A stretch of 64,000 nt of DNA from contig BRXU01000025.1 of the NCBI GenBank assembly GCA_030267565.1, forward strand, positions 348,501 through 412,500, read 5' to 3'. The notes under the pieces were generated by a model. It ran no database searches. It saw only the letters and a list, made by a program, of their open reading frames with translations, and had not been told where the DNA came from. Made by a program: the position numbers and the translations under genes. Positions 1 through 11,774 of this stretch are shown in pieces. Within the stretch, counting starts at the first letter, position 1; each line of letters begins with the position of its first letter. Origin of the DNA: Pleodorina starrii. Its lineage: Eukaryota > Chlorophyta > Chlorophyceae > Chlamydomonadales > Volvocaceae.

Positions 1-2285
1 GTTTCCTTGCGGAGACGCTGGGTGCCAAATTAGGCTACAACCTGTCCGCCTTGTGGGCTAGCAGCGACACCGGCTCCGGAGCTGCGGCAGCCGCCAAGGA
101 CACTGACGTACGCAACAGCGGCAACAGCGGCAGCAGCTCCGGCAACAACAATAAGTACAACAACGGCGCCAATGGAGGCCGCCGCATCCAACTGCAGCAA
201 CAGCAACAACCTCATCCTCATCATCAACAACCGCAGCAGCAGCAGGAGCCACAGCAGCAGGAGCAGCAGCAGCAGGAGCCACAGCAGCAGCAGGAGCAAC
301 AGCAGGGCGGGCCTGTGATGATGACGAGGGCAGTGACTGCTGCCCAGCTGGAGCCTTCATGGCACTCGTTGGTTTCGGATCTGTCCTTGGATCTTCTGGG
401 CTTTCAGCAGCTGCAGCAGCAGCAGCAACAGGAGGATGAAAAAGGACCTGCAGGCGCACTCGTGTCTCGGGCAGCTGCCGCTGCCGCCGCCGCCGCCGCT
501 GCCGCTGGAACACCTGCCGAGGCCACAGGCCCCGGTGGCTTTGCCGCCGCCGCCGCCGCCACCAGCACCACCAGCACCAGCGGCTGCGGCGGCGGCGGCA
601 CCGCCGCTGCCACAGCCGAAGCGGCGGCGGCCGTCGACGACGACGATGACGATTATATCTTCTGCCCCAGCGCCGATGAGCTCCGGCTGCGCGGCGCGCG
701 GCGGAAGTTGGCCCAACAGCTGCCCGTCACACCGCCCGCCACGCCGCCCGCCACGCCGCCCGACACACCGCCCGCCACGCCGGCACCGCTGCCGCCACCC
801 GTTGCGCCGCCGCCGATGCCGCCCTCGCAGCCGCCGCCCGCCGCGCCGCCGTCGCTGCAAGTGGGCGCCGTCAGCTTCGTTGGCGGCGCCGCCACCAACC
901 TGACGGAGGCTCGGGCGCCTGACCCCGGTTCCATGGGTGCGTTGCTGCTGTCTCTGCAGGCGCTGGTGGCGACTCTGGAGGGCCAGGTGGGCCTTATGGT
1001 GTGGGGAGCGGGGTGGGTAGGCCTTATGGTGTGGGGAGCGGGGTTGGGTGGACCTTATGGTGTGGGGAGCAGGGTGGGTGAGCTTATGGTGCGGGGTGCG
1101 TGAGCAGGGACAGGGAGATACGAGCAAAGAAAGGGGCAGGGAGACAGGTGTGTGAGGTGGAGAAGAAGCGGAGAGGCAGAGGGGGTGGGAGGGACTGGAG
1201 GGACTCATCCACATGCATCGCGCCACATACACATGCACCAGAGCACCACGCCCTGGCACTTCCGCCGTGCGCGTGTGACAGCGTCCCAAACACCGAAGGC
1301 GCGTCCGCGGGCTATCCCTCCACCACCGCTGCCATCTCCCCGCTCCATTTTTCGCTGTTCCTGCCACCCATCTGCTGCTGCCACCCATTCAATTGCTGCC
1401 ACCCATTCATCTGCTGCCACCCTGCACACACTGCCCCGATGAGCGGACCCGGGTTCACCAGTGTTGTCACCGCTTCGACCCTCCGCTGCGGCATTCAGCT
1501 GTGTTTTCCTTCGCTGCGGCATTCAGCTTTATATCCCATTGCTGCGGCATTCATCTGTGTTTTCCTTCGCTGCGGTATCCCCCCGTTACCCCCGGTGAAC
1601 CCTGTACCAGTCCCCCCCCCCAACAACAACAACCGCAGGTGTCTGCGGCCCAGCGCTCCAGCGCCACCATCTTGCGCTCCGCCAATGTCAGTCTGAGTGA
1701 GGCCGCTATCACGGAAGCGCAGGAGGCGTGGAACCGCAAGACGGGGTCGGCGGTGTCGGGCCTGCTGCAGGCGCGGAAGGCGATGGCGGAGCGCGCGCTG
1801 AACAAGTAGGGTTGGGGGGCTGCGGGGCTCGATCCGGGGATCGGAGGCTGTGGGGCTCGATCGAGGGATCGGGGGCTGTGGGGCTCGATCGGGGGATCAG
1901 GGGCTGCGGGGCTCGATCGGGGGATCGGGGGCTGTGGGACTCGATCGGGGGATCAGGGGCTGTGAGGCTCGATCGAGGGATCGGGGGCTGTGGGGCTCGT
2001 TCGAGGGTTGGGGGGCTGCGGGGCTCGATCGGGGGATCGGGGACTGTGAAGCTCGTTCGGGGGATCAGGAGATCGGGGCTCGATTATGGAATTGTGAGAT
2101 CGGGCGCTATGGGGGCTCGATCGGGGGATCTGGGGATGGTGGGCTGTGGGGCACGATCAAGGAATCGTGGGATCGGGGGCTGTGGGGCTCAATCGGGGGA
2201 TCGGGGGCGGTGTGGCTTGATCGGGCGATCGGGGGACCGGGGTGATTTGCAGGACGTCGGACGGGCTGGCGTGAGTTATGGGTGT

Positions 2286-2318
<33 letters not shown>

Positions 2319-5300
2319 GCGGTAACAGTCTTGGGTGTCACACAGCACGACCCCAAACCCCCTCGCCCACTCGCCCACTTTTGCTTCTATGTCGGTCTCT
2401 CAGCTTGCAACCTTGCATACCGCATACTGACTGTCCTCCTTTACCCATCGGCCATCGCCCTCACCCTCACCCCCACCCTCACCCTAAAACCCTAAAACCC
2501 TAAAACACTCACTCCAGGTCACAGCTAGTGGCGGCCGCCCTGGACGCAACGCTGACAGAGATGGCCGCCCAGCAGACCGCACTGTACGACACCGCTGCGC
2601 AACTTTCTGAGCTGCTGGCCAGTACTGAGGCGATGACGGCGCGTGCAGTGTACGACACCATGGTGTTGGAGGGGTCCACCGGGCAGTACGAGTACGTGTG
2701 GACAAGCTGCCCACAGTTATCGTACACGAAGCCCCTGGGCTCGACGACGTGGGCGTTTAATGTCAGTACGTTTGGCCTGGCGGGGGCGGCGAACGAATCT
2801 GCAGCAGCGGGTAAGTCGGCGAGTGAGCCTGTCGGTGTGGTTGGGGGATATATGCGGAAGGGGCCTTTGGGTTTGGGTGAGGCCGAGAGGAACAAGGTCT
2901 TTTGGGGTTTGGGGAGGTGGGAATGAGGCCTATGAGGCTTATGGGTTTGGGGGAAGTGAGAGCGGGGCCTTCGGGGGGTTTGGGGAGGTGGGGCAAGACG
3001 CATGGAAGACGGGCGGGCGCCGTTGCTGGGGTCGCTCAGGGCCGCTCCTGGGTCGGGCACCCCGCGACCGGAGAGGTGGGCCGTGTACCGTAATGGGTGG
3101 ATGGATGGCTCATGACCTCAACAACAACACAGTTGTTTGCCACGGCACCAGCCACCAGATGCATGGGCCTGCCTTGTCCAGCCCGACAGAGCGGGCCCAA
3201 ACTGCCGCGAACGTCATGCCGTACGTCTCCCTGCTACCGCCTGCCGTGCCGTGCATGTCTAGCTGCAGCTGGTTCCACCTTCCCGCCGCGTCCTGTCGTA
3301 AAATCCACTATCGAGCCACCCACTATCCATTAACCAACAGCCTTCCCTCATGGCGCTAACGATGGTGGTGGGAATGCTGGTGCTGGTGCTGATGTTGACT
3401 GAAACGAACCGATGCAGGCGCTCGCCGTCGCGTCCTGGTGTCCCGCTCGTTCTCACCGGCCGTGTCGCGGACCGGCTCCGGAACCAGAACGGCTCTGGGC
3501 TACCTGCCGGTGGCTTCGGAGGAGGTGTTGGAGGACGAGGTGAGTCGGTTGGTGGTTGGTGGTTGGCGAGTGGTAGTTTTTACGTGCGGGAGATGTGTGA
3601 AACACGGTGGAAGCGCGACCCGAGGACGTGCGAATGAAGGCAGACGGAGTGAGAGGACACGGATGGGTGGTTGGGCGGGCGGGAAGGCTGGGGGCCCCGT
3701 CCCAGCCGACCGCGCCCCACCTATGACTGCCCCCCTAAGCTCTGTGAGGTAGCTCCCGCCACGCAAGGTTCCCCCTCCCTCACACATGCTTCCCCTCCTC
3801 CACGCATGCTTTCCCCTACCTACACATTCTACCCCTCCTTCACACGCACATTCTTTCCTTCTCCACACACACACACACATGCCCCCCTTCTTCGCACATG
3901 CTCCCCCTCCTTTACGCGTGCTTCCCTCTCCATTGTCTGTCGCACGCCAGTTCCTGTACGGCATTAACTCCTCGGCGCTCTTTGACCGACGGCTCTTCCG
4001 GGCGCTGCACTTGGTGGGCGGAGTCATGCTGCACGTCGTACGGCGAGAGATGGACGATCAAGGGCGCTGTACGGACGGCCGCGGGGCCTTCAACAACCTC
4101 AACTTTGATTGCGTCCGGTGCGTTACCTCGCTCTCGACTGGCCTGGGGTAGACAAGCTCTGGGGTCTTGGGGTATTCGGCGCATTCGGGGGTAGGTATTT
4201 GGCGGCTACCGTGCAATCCCTTTCAGGGTTTTCCTGCCGAGGTCGTTGGGTTTTAGGGTTTAAGGGTTTAGGGTTTAACTCAGTCTGCTGCCTGCCGTGT
4301 GTGGTACCATCCGCGTTTCCCTTCAATCCCTTGAGCTGCTGCTGAACCGGAATCGCCCCTCCGCGGGGGGATCAGGCGGCCCTTTCCCCTTCACAGCCTG
4401 CAACACACTGTCCGCCCTGAAACTGAAACCCGCTCGCTCCCCTGCCCTGGCCCGCCACCGCTTCCACCCCTTCCTCTTGCAGCCACAATGTGCCGGGGAC
4501 CACCTCCACCACCTCCACCTCCTCCTCGTCCTCCTCCACCTCCTCCTCCTCCACCTCCTCGTCCTCCGTCTCGTCCTTCCTGGCGTCCCTTTTTAGCGCC
4601 GAAACCAACTCGCTGCACCCCTACGGCACCGACCCCGTCTTCCTGCCTAGCTCGTCCCTGTACGACGCCCGCCTGGCGGACAAGGTCAATCAGTACTACA
4701 ACATGACCCACGGGTCGGGAGAGGTGTCGGCCACTGGTTCGCCGTACTTGTACTACTCCAGGCGCCTGCAGGTACGGAACACATCCTAAACTCCCGTACT
4801 GCCAATGTGCCAAATCCAGCCTGTCCGGGGCCCCCCTCCCTCATTCCCCATGTCCATTAAACCCCTTAAAAACCCTAAAACCCTCTTCCCTGCAGGGCTA
4901 CCCCGACGGCTTCCCGGTGCTGCTTCCCAACCCTCTGCCGGTGTGGCGGCTGCAGGAGCTGCTCACCTATCTGCGGGTGCGGCCAGCATCATATGTCCGG
5001 GGCGGGGCGGGGCGGGGCGGGGCGGGGCGGGGCGGGGCGGGGCGGGGCGGGGCGGGGCGGGCCTTTCGCACTACGGTACTTGAGTGGCAATGAGGCAATG
5101 CGGCAAGGCACATTTACAAACACACAAACACAGCACCGTCTGGCTGAGCACCGGCCCGCACAGTACGTCGTCTGGCTGCTGCTCTCCTTTTTGCCTACTC
5201 ACCTCAATCACACCTTGTCTCCGCCCCCCTTCCACACCTGCCCCCAGGACTCGAACTTCCTGGATCGCTACACCCGCAGCCTGACCGCCGAGGTCCTGGC

Positions 5301-8300
5301 TTTCTCCACAGAGCTGAGGGTGTTTGGACACGTGGCAATGACGTTTGCCTGGGCGCGAGATGGTGGGTCGGTTCAGGGTCGGTTGCTGGTTTTGAGGGTT
5401 TTAGGGTTTTAGGGTTATGGGCTAAGTGCTACGGCATGCGTGCGCACGCGGCCATTGATGACATCCATCCAATGGTTGATGCTGTGCCTTGAGATTTGGG
5501 CACGAGACGGTGCGTGGCTAGCTGGCTGGCTGGCTTTCCTCGCCTCGCACTCCCCAACCCAACCCAACCCAACCCAACCCAACCCAACCCAACCCAACCC
5601 AACCCAACCCAACCCAACCCAACCCAACCCAACCCAACCCAACCCAACCCAACCCAACCCAACCCAACCCAACCCAACCCAACCCAACCCAACCCAACCC
5701 AACCCAACCCAACCCAACCCAACCCAACCCAACCCAACCCAACCCAACCCAACCCAACCCAACCCAACCCAACCCAACCCAACCCAACCCAACCCAACCC
5801 AACCCAACCCAACCCAACCCAACCCAACCCAACCCAACCCAACCCAACCCAACCCAACCCAACCCAACCCAACCCAACCCAACCCAACCCAACCCAACCC
5901 AACCCAACCCAACCCAACCCAACCCAACCCAACCCAACCCAACCCAACCCAACCCAACCCAACCCAACCCAACCCAACCCAACCCAACCCAACCCAACCC
6001 AACCCAACCCAACCCAACCCAACCCAACCCAACCCAACCCAACCCCAACCCCAACCCCAACCCCAATCCCAATCCCAATCCCAATCCCAATCCCAATCCC
6101 AATCCCAATCCCAATCCCAATCCCAATCCCAATCCCAATCCCAATCCCAATCCCAATCCCAATCCCAATCCCAATCCCAACCCCAACCCCAACCCCAACC
6201 CCAACCCAACCCAACCCAACCCATACCACATGCACGCCCAAATACACACATACGTACGCAAACGCCCAACCCGTGCAGGCAGCGTGAACCTCGGCTTCCG
6301 CTTCTCCGGGCTGCCTGGCCCCACCTACCTGCGCACGTCCGCCGCCTCCTCGGGACACACCTGGTCGGCGGTGGCGGCCCACGAGCTGGCTGGGCTGTGG
6401 GTGCTGACAGCCCTGTTCGTGGCGGTGGTGGCGGTGCAGGCTGCCAAGGCGGTGTGGGACGCGCGAGGGGGAGACCTCTCCATGCAACAGGTGGGTGGGT
6501 GGGTGGCTGGGTGGGTGGTAATTGAAACGGCCCGGGACGAGGGAACGGGGCTGGGTGGGTGGCTGGGTGGGTGGGTGGCTGGGTGGGTGGGTGGCTGGCT
6601 GGGTTGCTGGGTGGTAATTAAAACGGCCCGGGACGAGGGAACGGGGCTGGGTGGGTGGCTGGGTGGCTGGGTGGCTGGGTGGCTGGGTGGCTGGATGGCT
6701 GGGTGGCTGGGTGGCTGGGTGGGTGGGTGGGTGGGTGGGTGGCTGGGCGGGTGGGTGGGTGGGTGACGACTGCCAATGTGCTGCCCACTGCTGCCTGGTG
6801 CCTGATATGCACCGCCTGCTGTGCACCGCCTGCTGCCGACTGCCCGCTGTTGCCGAAGGTTTGGGACCGCTTCGGCAACCTGCTGATTGACTTGACGGTG
6901 GCGGGGCTGCTGCTGGCGGCATCAGCCACTTGTGCCTGGTGAGGCATTTGATCGTACCACCAACATGAGGGGACATGGGGGGGGGGAGGGAGTCGTGCTT
7001 GTGTGTGTTTGGGGGGAGGGGGAGGTGGGTCCACGGATAGGCCGGAGCCCGTGAACGGTAATTGATGTCGGAACCCTCGAAAGAAATGGAACGGGGGTTG
7101 GAGGTGCGGGCAACGAATTCCGGTAGTAGAGACGCGCGGCAAGATCTGGAGATGCCAAAGGGGGGGCGTTTGGAGTAATAGCTAATAGGGTTTTGGGGAG
7201 AGACGTTTGCAGTTGGGAGTTGTTCTCTCTCCCCTTCCTCCGCCCCCACACAAACACACCTCCCCCTCCCCTTTCCCCCCTTTCCCCCGGCACACCCTCC
7301 ACAGGTACATGGTGGCCCACGCGTCCATCTTTTCCGCCCGCCAGCACTACCAAGTGTACGACAACATCTTGGCGGCGCGCGCCAGGTGGCTGCTGCCGCA
7401 CAAGATCGACCCATGGGACATTCCCGCCAATTCGACGCAGGCCGTGGCATTGCAGGTAGGGAGGTCGGGTGGAGAAGGGCGACGGAAGGGCACGTCATTA
7501 TCTTGGGTGGTGTCCTTCAGAGTAAGTGTGTAACTCCCGTCCCCCACGGGTTTTGATGCCTTCCCCTCACCTCCCCCTCACCTCCCCCTCACCTCCCCCT
7601 CACCTCCCCCTCACCTCCCCTTATCTTGGTTGGTGGCCTTCAGGCAGCACTCACCGCCCTGAACCTGACCCAGCCCACCGAGGCCGGCGACCCGGGCCGC
7701 TACCTGCTGCCGGACATGCCGTACGACCAGTTGGACGAGCTGGCGGGAGTGCTGGCGGCCACGCATGGCATGACACAGGCGTGGACGTTGTACGGCATCC
7801 TCCAGGCCTTCACTCTGGTGCTGCTTCTCGGCAGGTGCGGGCGGGGGGGGGGGGCGGAGTGGTCTGGGTGTGTGCGTGACAAGCGCATCTGTGTATATGT
7901 GCGCATGCGCGCGTGGCATTGCACAAACACCGCGCACGTGGGTGTGCATTACACCATGCATTACAGCAAGCGTTGCAGCATGCGTTACAGCATGAGTTAC
8001 ACCACGCGTTACACCATGCGTTACAGCATGCGTCTGTTACGGCTGTCTTGGGGGAGTGGTGCGACCGGGCGATGGCTGGGTTGGCCCATTTCCAGCACGC
8101 GGTCCATCCATCCATCCATCCATCCATCCAAACGGAAGCGCGAGAAAGCGACCCAAAGGCGTCCATCCAAACTGAAGCGCGAGAAAGCCACCAAAGGCGT
8201 CGGTCCAGCGGAAGGTGGTCTGCTCCCTTCGTCTCCGCACCCGCCCGCAGCCCCCCACCCCACCCCATCCCGCTGCTTGTTGCTGCTCCCGACCCGTACC

Positions 8301-11300
8301 AGCGACGCCACTCCAGCTTGCTCCCAACCCCCCCGACCGCCCAGCCACTGAGGTTATCTTCCCTGCACTCTCCTCGACCCCTCTGGCCGCCGCAGGCTGC
8401 TTTCCACGCTGGCTTTCCAGGGCCGCCTAGGCGCCATGATCCGGACCCTCTACCACACCGTGCCACCCCTGGCGCATCTGGTGAGCAATGCGTTGGGCTA
8501 CCAGTCAGTGGCGATACCCATTGCAAAGGACGAGGCTAGACGAGGCTAGATGAGGCTTGATGAGGAGCTAGATTAGGCTAGATGAGGCTTGATGAGGCTT
8601 GATGAGGAGGCTAGATGAGGCTAGATGAGGCTTTCTCCCTCTTCCCTTACCTATCTGGTGCGTGGCGCCCGGCCTGGCACATGCGGAATGGGTGGCGGCC
8701 CCCTCTTCGTGCATTGCCCTTGCCCTCACCCCCGGTCACACGCCGCCGCTCCCCCCCCCGCCCTCCGTCCCTTCGCTGCGGTGTCATCTTTCTTACCCCT
8801 CACTCATCCGACCTCGGGCCCCCCCTTCCGGTTCAGCGGCAGTGGCAGCTAGCTCAACAACGTCCGCAGTGACTCATTATTTATATAAAGGAGCATATCA
8901 CTCTCTGACCCCCTTTCCTCACGGACCTTGTCTCCCCCTCACGGTATCATTTTGGGTATCACTTTTTACCCCCTCACGCCACAGATGCTCGTGATTGTGG
9001 TGATGAGCCTGATGCTGGCAGCCATGGCTCACCTGGTGCTGGGGACCTATGTGGAGTCAGCATCTACATACACAGGTGCAGGGGGGGGAGGATGGGTGGG
9101 GGGGCCGGGGGCGGGGCGGTGGGAAGGTTTGGAGGGTTTGCGGCGGGTCCCTTTTCCCTGTCACACTGTCAGCCTGGACGAGTCTTGCCACTTTGGACCG
9201 TCACATTCTCCCCCTTCCCCTCCCCCCTCCCCTCCCCCTTCGTCTCCCCCTCCCCTTGGTCCGTCCCCCCAGGCGCCCTCGACCGCACCATGTCGCTGTT
9301 CTTCGACCGGGGCTTTCTGGAATCCCTTTCTGTGCTGCTCTCCCGCGACAAGGAATTCACGGCCGGGCAGGTGAGTCGAGGAGGGAGCCCGCCTGCCCTC
9401 TCCTGCTGAAGGAGGGAGCCCGCCTGCCCTCTCCTGCTGAAGGAGGGAGCCCGCCTGCCCTCTCCTGCTGAAGGAGGGAGCCCGCCTGCCCTCTCCTGCT
9501 GAAGGAGGAAGCCCGCCTGCCCTCTCCTGCTGAAGGAGGGAGCCCGCCTGCCCTCTCCTGCTGAAGGAGGGAGCCCGCCTGCCCTCTCCTGCTGAAGGAG
9601 GGAGCCCGCCTGCCCTCTCCTGCTGAAGGAGGGAGCCCGCCTGCCCTCTCCTGCTGAAGGGGGACCGCAGTGAAGCCGGGAGGCTCCCACACCTCTCCTC
9701 CCCTCTCCCCCCATTCCCGGCCCCTCCATTCCCCCTTCCCTGCCCTCTCTAATCCTCTTCTATCCTCTCCTATCCATTCCCTTCCCCCTCTACCCCTGTT
9801 TCCTCCGCTCCCTCCCTCGGCCCCCGCCCCCCGCATTGTCCCCGCAGCGCCTGGCCGCTACCCTGGTTCTCATGGCTCAGGTGCTGCTGATCATGTTTGT
9901 GCTCGTCAACTTCTTCTTCTCGGTCATCGTAACAACGTGGGTGTGGGGGTGGGGGTGGTTGTGGCGGTTCTGGTGGTTGTGGTTGTGGTTGTGGTTATGG
10001 TTGTCGCGGTGGTTGTCGCAACGGGCTCCAGACTCCGGGAGAGAAGGGGTAGGGAACAGACGCTGGCCGTAAGACGCCAACACGCCATACACATACAGGG
10101 CTCTGAGGGGTGAGGGAATGACAGGGTGAGGGAAAGACACTAAAACCGTTAACCTCCCCATCCAACAATCCCTCATCTTCCCCGCCCTCCCTCCTGAAGT
10201 CCTAATCTGCTCCCGCCCCATCCTCCCTCCCCATTTCCGCATTTCACCCCCCAACCTCCCGCCTTTTCTCCTGACCTCCCTCGGTCCCATCCCCCCTGCC
10301 CGCAGGTTCCGGAAGGTCAAGTTTAGCTGGGGCTTCCGGAATGGCACCACCGTGTGGCAGGTGGGGGGATGTGTGTGGTGGTGGGGGGGGGACGCGGGGG
10401 AGGCGGGGTGTTAAGGGGCTGAGCGGGTGAGGGTGCGGGTGAGGGGGTGGGACGTGGGCCTTTCTACCCTTCTTATATTCATCACAACCAACCTCTTAGC
10501 TCAAAACCCACAAATCCTATTATGTCACCATGATCACCCGTACCCCATAGTCCATAATCACCCGTACCGCTATTCGATTTTATGGATATCGACGACGACC
10601 AACTCTTGACACCGGAAGCACCAACACTTCCAACCTGGCTCCAATCCGGAATTCCGAAAAAGTTCGCAAAATTCCGGAATTCCGACGGATGGAATCCACG
10701 ATCTGGTTTCGGCGCGCTCCCCGCATGCAGGACTTGGGCCGGGTCCTGCTGCCCGACATGTCCGCCGCCGCGCAGCGCTGGTCGCGCAAGGTCGGCTGCG
10801 GACTGCTGTACCGCCGCCGCCAACCGCCACTGACCAACCGCCAAGTCAACCGACTGGTACGAAAGCGCGCCCTGGCGGGCGTCGACGTGCGGCCGCCCGA
10901 GTGGAAGGCCGTGCGGGCCATCCTCCTGAGGCAGGGCGACGGCGAGGGCTGCGTGCCGCTGCCCATACCGCCGCCGCGGCCCGGGGCCCGTCGCTCCGTA
11001 GCGGCTGCCGCCGCCGCTGCCGCCGCCGCTGCCGCCGACCGCGAGCCGGAGGCCCCCCAGGGCGGTCGCCGTCACCGCTACCGCCAATCTCATCCCGCAC
11101 ACGCCCACTACTTTTACGTGGAGGTGGAGGTGCTGCGGGCGGTGCTCTTGGCGGCCATCGGTCAGCGGATGCAGGTGGACGAGCGTGTCGTACAGTCGCT
11201 GATGCTGTTTGGGGTGCCGAGGCCGTCATCGGCGGCGGCGGCGGAGGGCGGTGGTGGTCCCGCTGGCGGCGGCGGCGCACGTGCCGTCGCGGAGAGCACT

Positions 11301-11730
11301 GACGCCGGCGGCGGCGGCGGCGGCGATGGTAGTGGAAGGGGCGGCGGGCCGGTCGCTGCGCCGGAGTTGCTGTCCGCCCAGGCGCCCCACGGGCTCCCGA
11401 GGCTGCCGCTGCCACGGCTGCAGCCGTTGCTGCTGCGGCCGCCACCGCCGCCACCGCCACAGCCGGAGCAAGAGCAGGACGAGGCACAGCAGCAGCACCA
11501 GCAACAGCACCTGCAGCAGCACCAGCAACACCAGCAACAGCAGCACCAGCAGCAGCACCAGCAACACCAGCAGCAGCAGCAGCAGCAGCTGATGCTTCCG
11601 GCCATTATCGCTACCATGGCCCGGACCCCGCTCCCGCTCCCGACCGCGGCCCCAGCCTGTGGCCCGGCCGCGCAAGCGCTCGTGCGGCCTTCTTTCAAAG
11701 CCACGAGCGAGGGGCCTTCCGGGTCTTCGC

Positions 11731-11774
<44 letters not shown>

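Noticed and set aside
5415..7498. 689-codon and similar long frames on both strands through the CCCAA array
   Set aside because: They are open only because the 5-bp and 6-bp repeats lack stop codons. The plus-strand polycystin exons on either side splice over this region.
9371..9662. CRISPR-like array of 31-bp repeats
   Set aside because: Units are directly adjacent with no unique spacers, inside a eukaryotic intron. It is a minisatellite.
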